From NCBI RefSeq assembly GCF_000430845.1, contig NZ_AUMU01000002.1, positions 186,001-250,000 of the forward strand: a stretch of DNA of 64,000 nt, read 5' to 3'. The position numbers were made by a program, and so were the translations under genes. Positions within the stretch are counted from its first letter, which is position 1; each line of letters opens with the position of its first letter. Below the pieces are notes generated by a model, which worked only from the letters and a program-made list of their open reading frames with translations, did no database searches and was not told the DNA's origin. Below, piece after piece: positions 43,607 to 51,945 of the stretch. Source of the stretch: Chryseobacterium gregarium DSM 19109. GTDB taxonomy: Bacteria > Bacteroidota > Bacteroidia > Flavobacteriales > Weeksellaceae.

Positions 43607-43614
43607 TAAATTTG
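43607..43614 (+). promoter_or_regulatory. -7 element of thyA
   Basis: TAAATTTG fits TAnnTTTG and lies 23 bases before the thyA ATG; no -33 TTTG at the expected place. Confidence 0.45.
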
Positions 43615-43637
43615 AGCCATAAAACAGCTTTTTCAGG

Positions 43638-44432
43638 ATGCAGAATTATTTAGACCTTTTACAGCATATTGCAGATCACGGAACAGACAAAACCGACAGG
43701 ACGGGAACCGGAACCAGAAGTGTTTTCGGGTATCAGCTGAGGTATGACCTGTCCAAAGGTTTCCCATTGGTGACGACCAAAAAAGTGCATTTGAAATCGA
43801 TTATCTATGAATTGCTCTGGTTTCTAAAAGGCGATACCAACATTAAATATTTAAAAGACAACGGCGTTTCAATCTGGGACGAATGGGCAGACGAAAACGG
43901 AGACCTGGGCCCTGTTTACGGTGCCCAGTGGAGAAGCTGGAACGGTGCAGACGGGAAAGTGGTTGACCAGATCACGGAGGTAATTGACCAGATCAAAAAA
44001 AATCCGGATTCCAGAAGGCTGATCGTTTCCGCATGGAATGTTGCCGAAATCCCCAATATGGCCCTGGCACCCTGCCATGCGCTGTTTCAGTTTTATGTAG
44101 CAGACGGAAAATTATCACTTCAACTATACCAGAGAAGCGCAGATGTTTTCCTGGGAGTACCTTTCAATATTGCGAGCTATGCATTGCTGTTGATGATGGT
44201 CGCTCAGGTCTGCGATCTGGAAGTGGGGGATTATGTTCACAGTTTCGGGGACGTGCATATTTACAATAATCATTTCGAACAGGTGAACAGGCAGTTGTCA
44301 AGAGAAGCAAGGCCGCTTCCGACCATGAAATTAAATCCTGAAATCAAAGATATTTTCAGCTTTGATTTTGAAGATTTTACGCTGGAAAATTACGATCCGC
44401 ATCCGGGGATAAAAGCGCCTGTTGCGATTTAA
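43638..44432 (+). CDS. thyA: Thymidylate synthase
   Basis: A 264-residue enzyme, exactly the length of the E. coli protein, that methylates dUMP to dTMP using methylene-tetrahydrofolate. The catalytic cysteine is in [12 protein letters not shown], and [63 protein letters not shown] and [10 protein letters not shown] are all conserved. It may be followed in the same transcript by a small antitoxin-like gene 45 bases downstream. Confidence 0.96.
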   Translation: MQNYLDLLQHIADHGTDKTDRTGTGTRSVFGYQLRYDLSKGFPLVTTKKVHLKSIIYELLWFLKGDTNIKYLKDNGVSIWDEWADENGDLGPVYGAQWRSWNGADGKVVDQITEVIDQIKKNPDSRRLIVSAWNVAEIPNMALAPCHALFQFYVADGKLSLQLYQRSADVFLGVPFNIASYALLLMMVAQVCDLEVGDYVHSFGDVHIYNNHFEQVNRQLSREARPLPTMKLNPEIKDIFSFDFEDFTLENYDPHPGIKAPVAI

Positions 44433-44477
44433 TTTTTTAATAATAATTTCATTAACTTCAGTTCAGATTCAGAGATT

Positions 44478-44717
44478 ATGGAAATTAAAATCAGTTCAGA
44501 TGAATACGCAGATATCCCTTTCATCAAAAAACTTTTATCGCAGATAAAGGGTATTAACAGTATTGAGGTTTCTGAAAATGATAAAGTTGATTCATGGGAA
44601 GAGACTGAGAATTCTGATGAGTTTAAAGAAATAATTAAAAGAAGTCGAAGTCAAATTAAAAATGGAGAATATCAGGAATATTCCAAAGAATTAATGGATT
44701 GTATTTTTAAGAAGTAA
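44478..44717 (+). CDS. Antitoxin-like protein of a decayed toxin-antitoxin pair
   Basis: A 79-residue acidic protein: KKLLSQIKGINSIEVSENDKVDSWEETEN followed by EFKEIIKRSRSQIKNGEYQEYSKELMDC. The layout (short N-terminal folded part, flexible acidic middle, helical C-terminal toxin-binding tail) fits type II antitoxins of RelE/ParE pairs in Bacteroidota. Its stop overlaps the toxin start (TAATG). It is related to the lone gene at 46435-46668, sharing the pattern I/L-K-G-x-x-x-I/V-E-V/I and K-x-G-D/E-Y. The toxin partner is broken, so this antitoxin probably has no target left at this locus. Confidence 0.7.
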   Translation: MEIKISSDEYADIPFIKKLLSQIKGINSIEVSENDKVDSWEETENSDEFKEIIKRSRSQIKNGEYQEYSKELMDCIFKK

Positions 44718-45026
44718 TGAAAATAATATTTTCGGACATTGCATTGCGATTGAAAGTCTTAGGAAAATCAATGATTTTTTAAGTGAACACTGGACCAAAA
44801 AGGAAATTAATTATTTAAACGGGATTTAGATAAATTAGTTGAGTCATTTCAAGACAGAATAGTTTCATATCCGACAATAGATTCAGATAGCGAATTACAA
44901 TTTGCGTTGTTGGGAAAGAAACAGGTTAAAGTATATTTCGATGTTAAAACAGATGATGTAGAGATTTTATTATTTCTTCCTTTAAAAGGTAATCTGGAAA
45001 ATATTCAGAAACTGTTTGATAAATAA
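44717..45026 (+). pseudogene. RelE/ParE-type toxin gene with two frameshifts
   Basis: The start MKIIFSDIA is directly coupled to the antitoxin, but the frame stops after 21 codons. The body continues in a second frame (IESLRKINDFLSEHWTKKEIN) and then a third (KRDLDKLVESFQDRI, then KKQVKVYFDVKTDDVEILLFLP, to a stop at 45024). Two small lesions explain this: a tandem duplication of ATTGC (44739-44748) and loss of one T before AAACGGG near 44819. Reversing both gives 306 bases, an intact protein of 101 residues, the normal size of RelE/ParE toxins (mRNA interferase or gyrase inhibitor). The accumulation of two lesions argues against sequencing error. Confidence 0.75.
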
Positions 45027-45031
45027 AATAT

Positions 45032-45064
45032 AAAAAAGTGAAGCACAAAACTTCACTTTTTTTT
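45032..45064. terminator. Terminator after the toxin pseudogene
   Basis: AAAAAAGTGAAG (45032-45043) pairs perfectly with CTTCACTTTTTT (45051-45062) around a 7-base loop, with T-run continuing. Confidence 0.85.
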
Positions 45065-45110
45065 GTAACATTCACCGGATTTTTTCAACCTATTGATTAA
45101 ATCTCAATGC

Positions 45111-46430
45111 ATGATAAAAAAGTTACTTTTTCTTTCAGTAGTAAGCATTTCAGGTATTGCTTTTTCTCAGAATAATGTAAAGGAAAAACTGGGAAACTAT
45201 CTGGATTCCCTGTTTGTACACCATAAGGCGATGGGGAGTTTTGCCTTCTCAGATAAAAATCAGACGAATTTTCTTAAAGTTGTAGGATTCTCTGATATTG
45301 AGAAACAGCAGAAAGCCAATATGAATACCCAATATCGTATTGGTTCGATCAGCAAGACTTTTACTGCCGTTCTGGTCATGAAAGCGATAGAAGATAAAAA
45401 ACTTTCTTCAGACAAAAAACTTTCGGATTTCTATCCTCGGATTCCCAATGCAGATAAAATTACGGTTGAAAATCTACTGCAGCACAGAACGGGAATCCAT
45501 AATATTACCAACGAAGCAGACTATTGGCAATACAATACAAAACCTCAGACAGAGAACGGTTTAATTGATATTATTAAAAAATATCCGAGTGACTTTGCTC
45601 CGGGGACGAAATTTGAGTACAGTAATTCAAATTATATTTTGCTGAGTTTTATTCTTGAAAAAGTGTATAAAAAATCATATGCAGAATTAATTAAGGAAAA
45701 AATTGCGAGGCCTTTAAAATTAACTTTAACGGAAGCGGGAGGAAAAATTGACACCTCAAAAAATCAGGCAAAATCTTACCAGTATACCAACGGGAAATAT
45801 GAAGCTTCATCCGAAACGGATATGAGTATTCCGATGGGGGCAGGAAATATTATTTCAACGCCAACCGAACTTTTGAAATTCATCCTTGGCTTGGAACACG
45901 GAAAACTGATCAAAAAAGAAAGCCTGGAGAAGATGAAAAACTTTATTGATGGTTATGGTTACGGACTGTTAAAAGTTCCTTTTGATAAAGATTGGGGCTT
46001 CGGGCATACCGGAGGAATTGATAAGTTCGGCTCTGCATTATTTTATTTTCCTGATCTGAAGGTGGCCATGGCTTTTAGCACCAACCAATCGGATATGGAT
46101 ACCAATGAGATTTCAATTAAAATGATAGAAACTGCAATGGGGAAAGACTTTGAAATGCCCGGTTTCAAAACACTTGAAATTCCTGAGAATGAACTTCAGA
46201 AATTTGTGGGAATGTATTCTGGTAAAGACATTCCTTTAAAAATCAATATCTTTATCAATGACAAAAAACTGATGGCACAGGCCACCGGACAAGGCGCATT
46301 TCCTTTGGAGGCAACTTCGGATACCAGATTTAAATTTGATACGGCCGGAATCATTATCGATTTTTATCCGGCAAAAAATCAGTTTGTCATTACACAGGGA
46401 GGAACAAAAAATACCTTTACAAAAGAATAA
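45111..46430 (+). CDS. Serine hydrolase (class C beta-lactamase/PBP-like)
   Basis: A 439-residue exported protein. The signal peptide ends about AFSQ. The active-site triad of the serine beta-lactamase fold is visible: GSISKTF (SxxK), YSNSNY (YxN) and GHTGG (in place of KTG). The C-terminal 100 residues form an extra beta domain (DUF3471-like, IPENELQKFVGMYSGKDIPLKI). The family includes D-aminopeptidases, esterases and PBP4-like enzymes; resistance function is unlikely. I use the ATG at 45111 rather than the TTG six codons before. It is followed four bases later by the second antitoxin-like gene. Confidence 0.9.
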   Translation: MIKKLLFLSVVSISGIAFSQNNVKEKLGNYLDSLFVHHKAMGSFAFSDKNQTNFLKVVGFSDIEKQQKANMNTQYRIGSISKTFTAVLVMKAIEDKKLSSDKKLSDFYPRIPNADKITVENLLQHRTGIHNITNEADYWQYNTKPQTENGLIDIIKKYPSDFAPGTKFEYSNSNYILLSFILEKVYKKSYAELIKEKIARPLKLTLTEAGGKIDTSKNQAKSYQYTNGKYEASSETDMSIPMGAGNIISTPTELLKFILGLEHGKLIKKESLEKMKNFIDGYGYGLLKVPFDKDWGFGHTGGIDKFGSALFYFPDLKVAMAFSTNQSDMDTNEISIKMIETAMGKDFEMPGFKTLEIPENELQKFVGMYSGKDIPLKINIFINDKKLMAQATGQGAFPLEATSDTRFKFDTAGIIIDFYPAKNQFVITQGGTKNTFTKE

Positions 46431-46434
46431 GACA

Positions 46435-46668
46435 ATGAAATATTTAAAAATCAATACCGAAGAAACAGCAGACCTTGAAGCATTAAAAAATGCCATCCTT
46501 CAGATGAAAGGTGTGGAGGCTGTAGAAATCATAGACGATGAAAATCCGGAAAGCGAGCTGAAGAAAGCATTTCACAAAACCAAAGAACAGTTCAAGAAGG
46601 GGGATTATGAGACTGTGGTCAATGATATTTTCGACATTTTAACTAAAAATAATTCTAAAAATAAGTAA
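46435..46668 (+). CDS. Lone antitoxin-like protein, paralogue of 44478-44717
   Basis: A 77-residue acidic protein: MKYLKINTEETADLEALKNAILQMKGVEAVEIIDDENPESELKKAFHKTKEQFKKGDYETVVNDIFDIL. It resembles the antitoxin at 44478-44717 over its length, but no toxin gene is beside it: the serine hydrolase ends four bases upstream and the aminopeptidase starts nine bases downstream. It could be a solitary antitoxin that neutralises another toxin, a remnant, or an unrelated small regulator of the operon it sits in. Confidence 0.65.
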   Translation: MKYLKINTEETADLEALKNAILQMKGVEAVEIIDDENPESELKKAFHKTKEQFKKGDYETVVNDIFDILTKNNSKNK

Positions 46669-46677
46669 TACATAAAA

Positions 46678-49191
46678 ATGAAAAAAGCCGTTTTATCGAT
46701 TGCTATCCTGGGAGGAATTTTCTTTTCCGTGAATACAGCAGCACAAACCGAAACCTCAGGAAAGGAAAAAGTCTACCGGGCTACCCATACCAAAGTAACG
46801 GAACTCAGGCACACCAAACTGAAAGTAAATTTCGATTATCAGAAAGAGCAGATGAACGGGGAAGAATGGCTGACAGCCGCTCCATTTTTCTATCCGACAA
46901 ATGAACTGACCCTTGATGCCAAAGGAATGCTGATTCATGAAGTCGCATTGGATATCAATGGTAAAAAATCTTCTTTAAAATATGATTATAAGGATGATGT
47001 ACTGAAAATTACTTTAGATAAAACATATCAAAAAAATCAGGATTATACGGTATATATCAAATATACCTCCCGCCCGAACGAAGTAAAACAGGAGGGCAGT
47101 GCAGCCATTAACGATGCCAAAGGCTTGTATTTTATTAACGCACAGGGAAAAGATGCAGACAAGCCGACCCAGATCTGGACGCAGGGCGAAACGGAATCTT
47201 CTTCCGCATGGTTCCCGACCATAGACAAATCCAACCAGAAAACGACTCAGGAAATCTACATGACGGTTCCTGATAAATATGTAACGCTTTCCAACGGAAT
47301 CTTAAAAGACTCGCAGAAAGAAGCTAACGGCCTTAGAACAGACCACTGGGTAATGGATAAAAAGCATTCTACTTATCTTTTCTTCATGGGCGTAGGCGAA
47401 TATGCAATCGTAAAAGACAAATGGAGGAATATTCCGGTTGATTACTATATCGAAAAAGAGTATGAACCATACGCCAAACAGATTTACGGAAATACGCCGG
47501 AAATGATGGAGTTCTTCTCCAAAAGGCTGGGGTATGATTATCCATGGGCAAAATATGCGCAGATTTCGGGAAGGGATTATGTGAGCGGTGCCATGGAAAA
47601 TACTACGGCAACCTTACACGGAAGCGATATTTTACAGAAACCGGGGCAGTTAATTGATGAAAATACCTGGGAAGATACCATCGCCCATGAATTGTTCCAC
47701 CATTGGTTCGGGGATCTGGTAACAGCGGAAAGCTGGAGCAACTTAACGGTCAACGAATCTTTTGCCAACTATTCCGAATACCTCTGGAATGAATATAAAT
47801 ACGGAAAAGACCAGGCTGATTACCATCAGATGAAAGATGTGAATAACTACATTCACAATCCTTCCGATTTTAAGAAAGATCTGGTAAGATTCGATTATGA
47901 TTCCCGTGAAGACGTATTCGATCTGGTTACCTATCAGAAAGGGGGCGGGATCCTTCACATGCTGAGAAATTACCTGGGTGATGATGCCTTTTTTGCAGGA
48001 ATGCAGGATTATCTGAAAACCAATGAATATCAGAACGCTGAAGCCCATCAGTTGAGGCTGTCATTTGAAAAAGTGTCAGGGAAAGACCTGAACTGGTTCT
48101 TTAACCAATGGTATTTCGGAAGCGGCAACCCGAAAATTAAATATGCCTATACTTTCGAGCCTGTGAAAAAGCAGATTGCTGTCACCATCGAGCAGACGCA
48201 GGAACAGCTGTTCCAGTTCCCTCTGGCAATCGATGTTTATGATAACGGAAAGCCCAAAAGATACAATGTCTGGGTAAATGCGGAGGCGAAAAATATTTTC
48301 AGTTTTGATACTTCTAAAAATGCAGATCTGGTAAACATCAATGCAGACGGCGTTTTACTGGCAGAAATTACCGATACGAAAACGCCCGAGCAGAACCTGA
48401 TGCAGTACACCGGTTCCAAAGAATTCAAAAGCAGATACAATGCTTTGAACGGAATTAAAGAACAAGTGGGGAAAAATCCGGCAGCAACAAAATTACTGGC
48501 TGCAGCATTAAAAGACCCTTATTTCCGAACAAGAATTAAGGCATTGCAGTTAATGGATCTTTCAAATCCGGAACAGTTTAAAGCATTAGGTTCCGATGTG
48601 GAAAAACTGGCTTCAAAAGACCCGAAAACACTGGTTCAGGCAGCGGCAATTTCAGCATTGGCAAAAACAAAGGATAAAAAATACCTTCCGGTATTTGAAA
48701 AAGGAGTGAATGCAGTTTCAAATGCTGTGAAAGGCAATTCCGTAAGTGCGGTGGTAGCTGTTGATCCTTCAAGAGCGGGTGCCCTGGCCGAAAAAATCGA
48801 TCTTGATGGCGCATCAGAAACCCTAATGAGCCAGATGCTTCCGATTGTCGTGAAAAATAAAGTGACTTCCCAGATGTCGAATATTGCTCAGCTTGTTGCA
48901 TTTTATCCTTTTATTAAATTCCAGAATCCAGAATTGGGGAAATCTGCAGAAGAAGGGTATAACTGGATTATGAGTTCTGATAACCTTAAAGCAACGGAAA
49001 GCATTACAAAAATAGTAACCCAGGCAAAAGGACAGATGGGGGACAATCCTCAGGTGAAAATGATGATTTCCCAAATGCTGAAAGACGGTCTGAGTAAAAA
49101 AACAGAGCTTCTGAAACAGAATCCTCAAAATGCGGCAAGCATCAATAAGCAGATTGATGCCATTAATAAAGCCATAGAAAATTTTAAATAA
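46678..49191 (+). CDS. M1-family metallopeptidase (aminopeptidase N-like)
   Basis: An 837-residue exported zinc aminopeptidase. The signal peptide ends about NTAAQ. The substrate motif GAMEN is in RDYVSGAMENTTATLHG, and the zinc site HELFHHWFGDLVTAESWSNLTVNESFANYSEY has HExxH plus the distant Glu. The C-terminal 250 residues are HEAT/ARM-like helices. It trims peptides in the periplasm. The upstream serine hydrolase and antitoxin-like genes are close enough (nine bases) to share the transcript. Confidence 0.93.
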   Translation: MKKAVLSIAILGGIFFSVNTAAQTETSGKEKVYRATHTKVTELRHTKLKVNFDYQKEQMNGEEWLTAAPFFYPTNELTLDAKGMLIHEVALDINGKKSSLKYDYKDDVLKITLDKTYQKNQDYTVYIKYTSRPNEVKQEGSAAINDAKGLYFINAQGKDADKPTQIWTQGETESSSAWFPTIDKSNQKTTQEIYMTVPDKYVTLSNGILKDSQKEANGLRTDHWVMDKKHSTYLFFMGVGEYAIVKDKWRNIPVDYYIEKEYEPYAKQIYGNTPEMMEFFSKRLGYDYPWAKYAQISGRDYVSGAMENTTATLHGSDILQKPGQLIDENTWEDTIAHELFHHWFGDLVTAESWSNLTVNESFANYSEYLWNEYKYGKDQADYHQMKDVNNYIHNPSDFKKDLVRFDYDSREDVFDLVTYQKGGGILHMLRNYLGDDAFFAGMQDYLKTNEYQNAEAHQLRLSFEKVSGKDLNWFFNQWYFGSGNPKIKYAYTFEPVKKQIAVTIEQTQEQLFQFPLAIDVYDNGKPKRYNVWVNAEAKNIFSFDTSKNADLVNINADGVLLAEITDTKTPEQNLMQYTGSKEFKSRYNALNGIKEQVGKNPAATKLLAAALKDPYFRTRIKALQLMDLSNPEQFKALGSDVEKLASKDPKTLVQAAAISALAKTKDKKYLPVFEKGVNAVSNAVKGNSVSAVVAVDPSRAGALAEKIDLDGASETLMSQMLPIVVKNKVTSQMSNIAQLVAFYPFIKFQNPELGKSAEEGYNWIMSSDNLKATESITKIVTQAKGQMGDNPQVKMMISQMLKDGLSKKTELLKQNPQNAASINKQIDAINKAIENFK

Positions 49192-49213
49192 TCATATAAT
49201 TATTTAAAAACTC

Positions 49214-49244
49214 AAAAGCACTTCTGAAAAGAGGTGCTTTTTTT
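49214..49244 (+). terminator. Terminator of the M1 peptidase gene
   Basis: AAAAGCACTTCT (49214-49225) pairs with AGAGGTGCTTTT (49230-49241) with one wobble and a GAAA loop, followed by T residues. Confidence 0.85.
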
Positions 49245-49344
49245 AGTTTCATATCATATTTTAACATCCATTTTGTAAAATCTGTCAAATATCATCACCG
49301 GTTAAACGTTTACATTTTTTAAATTCGTATTAAAATTTAATACT

Positions 49345-50673
49345 ATGACTTTCGGAATTGAAGCAGCCAGCTATTATGTACCTTCATTATATTTGGAAAT
49401 TAAAGAACTGGCAGAAAAAAGGGGGATAGAACCTGCAAAGCTTGAAAAAGGGCTGGGCCTGCATAAAATGGGATTTCCCGATGTGCATGAAGACGCTGCA
49501 ACTTTTGCAGCAGAAGCTTTATTAAAATTAATAAAAGACTACGGGCTCGAACCGAAAGACATAGCAAGAATTTACTTAGGTACCGAAAGTGCATTGGATG
49601 CGGCGAAACCGACGGCTTCTTATGCCATGCAGATGACTGAAAAAGTACTGGAACAGGAATTCGGGGAAAGATGCTTTAAAAACTGTGATGTGGTGGATAT
49701 GACCTTTGCCTGCATCGGAGCGGTAGACGCTCTTCATAATTCACTGGATTTTGTAAGAGCCAATCCGGATAAAAAAGCAGTGGTGATGGCCAGTGATTAT
49801 GCCAAATACGAGCTGGACTCTTCCGGGGAATATACACAGGGCGGAGGTGCCGTAGCCCTTTTGGTTTCTGCAAAGCCGGATTTGCTGGAAATTGAAAACA
49901 AATGGGGGGTTGCTACAGAAAGCGTTTTCGATTTTTTCAAGCCGAGGCGGAGTTTCAATAAACAGGATCTTATCAATGCACCGGAAAATTTCCCGGATAA
50001 AATAGAAATTTTTACCGATGAGCCGGTTTTTGACGGTCAGTATTCCAATCAGTGCTACCAGGATAGAATCCGGGAAGCCTACGACCATTACAAAAAGATT
50101 ACCGGAACAGCGAAGCCTTATGAAAACTGGAAATACCTGATTTTCCACCTTCCCTATGCTTTTCATGGCAAAAGGGTCTTCACGGAAATTTACAGCCTGG
50201 AAAAAGGGCTCCCGTACTCAAATCCTGAAGAACAAAAAGCGGTGGCAAAATCACCGGACTATATTCGGTTCATCAGTGATAAAATAGAAAAGTCCCAAAG
50301 GGCCTCATCAGAAATCGGCAATATGTATACGGCTTCCATTTTTATGGCCCTGCTTTCTGCCCTGCAGGTTTCTTTTGATGAACATGAAGAACTGGCCGGA
50401 CAGGAAATCGGGTTTCTGGCTTACGGAAGCGGTTCCAAATCAAAAGTCTTTGCCGGAAAAATTTCGGAAAACTGGAAAAAAGTAGCTGAGAAATGGAACC
50501 TGTTTGAAAACTTAAAAAACAGGACCGCCATTGATTTTGAAACGTATGAAAAACTGCACCGGAAACAGTTGGAAGCATCCGTTAATGAAGACTATAAAGG
50601 TTTCGGATTAAAAAATATTGAATCGCAGAACCCGGTTCTGAAGGGAGCAAGGTACTATGATTATCAAAAGTAA
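49345..50673 (+). CDS. Hydroxymethylglutaryl-CoA synthase
   Basis: A 442-residue thiolase-fold enzyme condensing acetyl-CoA and acetoacetyl-CoA to HMG-CoA, the entry of the mevalonate pathway that makes isoprenoids in Chryseobacterium-like bacteria. The catalytic residues can be placed: Glu in GTESALDAAKPTA, Cys in DMTFACIGAVDAL and His in HLPYAFHGKR; GGGAVALLVS and AYGSGSKSKVF are also typical. It is longer than the staphylococcal enzyme (about 390), as in other Bacteroidota. Confidence 0.92.
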   Translation: MTFGIEAASYYVPSLYLEIKELAEKRGIEPAKLEKGLGLHKMGFPDVHEDAATFAAEALLKLIKDYGLEPKDIARIYLGTESALDAAKPTASYAMQMTEKVLEQEFGERCFKNCDVVDMTFACIGAVDALHNSLDFVRANPDKKAVVMASDYAKYELDSSGEYTQGGGAVALLVSAKPDLLEIENKWGVATESVFDFFKPRRSFNKQDLINAPENFPDKIEIFTDEPVFDGQYSNQCYQDRIREAYDHYKKITGTAKPYENWKYLIFHLPYAFHGKRVFTEIYSLEKGLPYSNPEEQKAVAKSPDYIRFISDKIEKSQRASSEIGNMYTASIFMALLSALQVSFDEHEELAGQEIGFLAYGSGSKSKVFAGKISENWKKVAEKWNLFENLKNRTAIDFETYEKLHRKQLEASVNEDYKGFGLKNIESQNPVLKGARYYDYQK

Positions 50674-50682
50674 TCCAATAAA

Positions 50683-50716
50683 AAAAGTAAGCATTTCATC
50701 CGGAGTGCTTACTTTT
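50683..50716. terminator. Bidirectional terminator between HMG-CoA synthase and the AraC unit
   Basis: AAAAGTAAGCA (50683-50693) pairs with TGCTTACTTTT (50706-50716). Read on the minus strand it is followed by TTTTTTTATT, so it ends the AraC unit too; it overlaps the last codons of the small gene at 50696-50836. Confidence 0.82.
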
Positions 50717-50836
50717 CATTATGATGAATGCCATTGATATAATAAAGGCTAAGATCAATGAATTAATAATCCAGTCTGCTTTCCTGCTGATTTTAACACC
50801 AAATAGATATTCGATAATATCTTTAGGGGATATCAT
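50696..50836 (-). CDS. Possible 46-residue membrane peptide
   Basis: A short frame immediately after the AraC regulator gene (stop TGA, two bases, then ATG). It encodes MISPKDIIEYLFGVKISRKADW followed by one membrane helix (IINSLILAFIISMAFIIM) and KSKHSG. The amphipathic N-terminus, single helix and positive tail look like a real small membrane protein, and the tight spacing suggests translational coupling. No homologue is known to me; it may equally be chance. Confidence 0.4.
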   Translation of the reverse strand: MISPKDIIEYLFGVKISRKADWIINSLILAFIISMAFIIMKSKHSG

Positions 50837-50838
50837 GA

Positions 50839-51768
50839 TCAGTTATTATTCAGAAATAAAATGTTATCCTGGTAACTCTTTGGGGTAGTTCCCACCAGTT
50901 GCTTAAATACCCTCGTAAAATAATTCGTATCCGAAAAACCGGTCTGGTAAGCGGTTTCCTTGATGCTGTTCCGGCTTGCCAATAGCTCTTTGGCTTTGGT
51001 TATTCTTTCGTGCAGAATAAATTCATTGGGGGAAGTGCCCAGTTCATCCTTAAACATTTTAAAGAAATTGGATTTGCTAACGTATGCCAGCTTTGCAATG
51101 CTGTCCACCGACAGTTTCTGATGAAGGTTTTTCCTGATGTAATCCACCACAAAGCTGATCCTTGATTTATGTTTAGCGCGGTTTTTTTCTACCATGCTCC
51201 TCGCCTGGGTCTGCATCAGGCGGATCAGAAGTTCTTTCACGGCAAAATCCGCCATAATATCTTTTTGAGAATTGTCGTCCATGGCAATCCGCATGATATT
51301 GTTGGTGGCAGAAGCCAGTGAAGGGTTATTGAAAAGGAAATATTCATCCAGCTCAATGTTCCACTGCGACGTTTCATCTGCTTTCGGGCTGTAATAGTTT
51401 AAATGATTCAGGGAATCTTCAATAAATTCTGGGTTCAGCCTCAGGGAAATGCACTGTGACGGCGTCTCATCAGCTTCAGGAAAATCAATCACCATCGTTT
51501 CGCCCGGTGCTATCAGCATGCTTTCTCCCGGAAGGTAATCAAAATAGCCGGTTTTGTTCTCTAGCTTCATGTGCTTTTTCCCGCGGAGCATGGCTGTAAA
51601 AGCAATGGTGTCAAAATGCAGTTTTACGTCAAAAGATGCCTGGTGCGTTTCATAGATGCTGAATTCACAATTGCTCATATTGAATACGGTCTGGTTTTCA
51701 ACGAGATGCAAGAGCTGGTTTTGCCGCTTTAATTCAGGGGTATGGAGTAAAAATTTAGAATTGTTCAT
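50839..51768 (-). CDS. AraC-family transcriptional regulator of the aldehyde dehydrogenase
   Basis: A 309-residue regulator with an AraC-binding-like N-terminal domain (SIYETHQASFDVKLHFDTIAFTAMLRGKKHMKLENKTGYFDYLPGESMLIAPGETMVID) and a C-terminal AraC domain (SVDSIAKLAYVSKSNFFKMFKDELGTSPNEFILHERITKAKELL, and ETAYQTGFSDTNYFTRVFKQLVGTTPKSYQ). It is divergent from an aldehyde dehydrogenase. Three TACGATT repeats lie between the genes, the first two 21 bases apart, which is the half-site spacing of many AraC activators. I infer aldehyde-responsive activation. Confidence 0.9.
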   Translation of the reverse strand: MNNSKFLLHTPELKRQNQLLHLVENQTVFNMSNCEFSIYETHQASFDVKLHFDTIAFTAMLRGKKHMKLENKTGYFDYLPGESMLIAPGETMVIDFPEADETPSQCISLRLNPEFIEDSLNHLNYYSPKADETSQWNIELDEYFLFNNPSLASATNNIMRIAMDDNSQKDIMADFAVKELLIRLMQTQARSMVEKNRAKHKSRISFVVDYIRKNLHQKLSVDSIAKLAYVSKSNFFKMFKDELGTSPNEFILHERITKAKELLASRNSIKETAYQTGFSDTNYFTRVFKQLVGTTPKSYQDNILFLNNN

Positions 51769-51855
51769 TGCTGAATAGGTTTGGTGCCTGTTTTACCCAA
51801 ATATAAAAATTATCAGGCTAAGCAACTGTTAATGAAATGATAAAATTCGTGGTAC

Positions 51856-51897
51856 GTACGATTATGAAGTTTTTTTGTACGATTGTGCTATACGATT
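51856..51897 (+). promoter_or_regulatory. TACGATT direct repeats (probable AraC-type operator)
   Basis: TACGATT occurs at 51857-51863, 51878-51884 and 51891-51897. The first two are 21 bases apart (two helical turns) and extend to GTACGATT. They sit 50-90 bases before the aldehyde dehydrogenase ATG, between it and the AraC gene, as an AraC-type activator site would. Confidence 0.6.
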
Positions 51898-51945
51898 AAT
51901 GTAGGGAACGGTAACTTAGGATCATCAAAAATTAAAATTATTAAA

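Noticed and set aside
45111..46430. Antibiotic-resistance beta-lactamase.
   Set aside because: SxxK, YxN and HTGG with a long C-terminal domain fit the broad serine hydrolase/PBP-like family, not a dedicated resistance enzyme.
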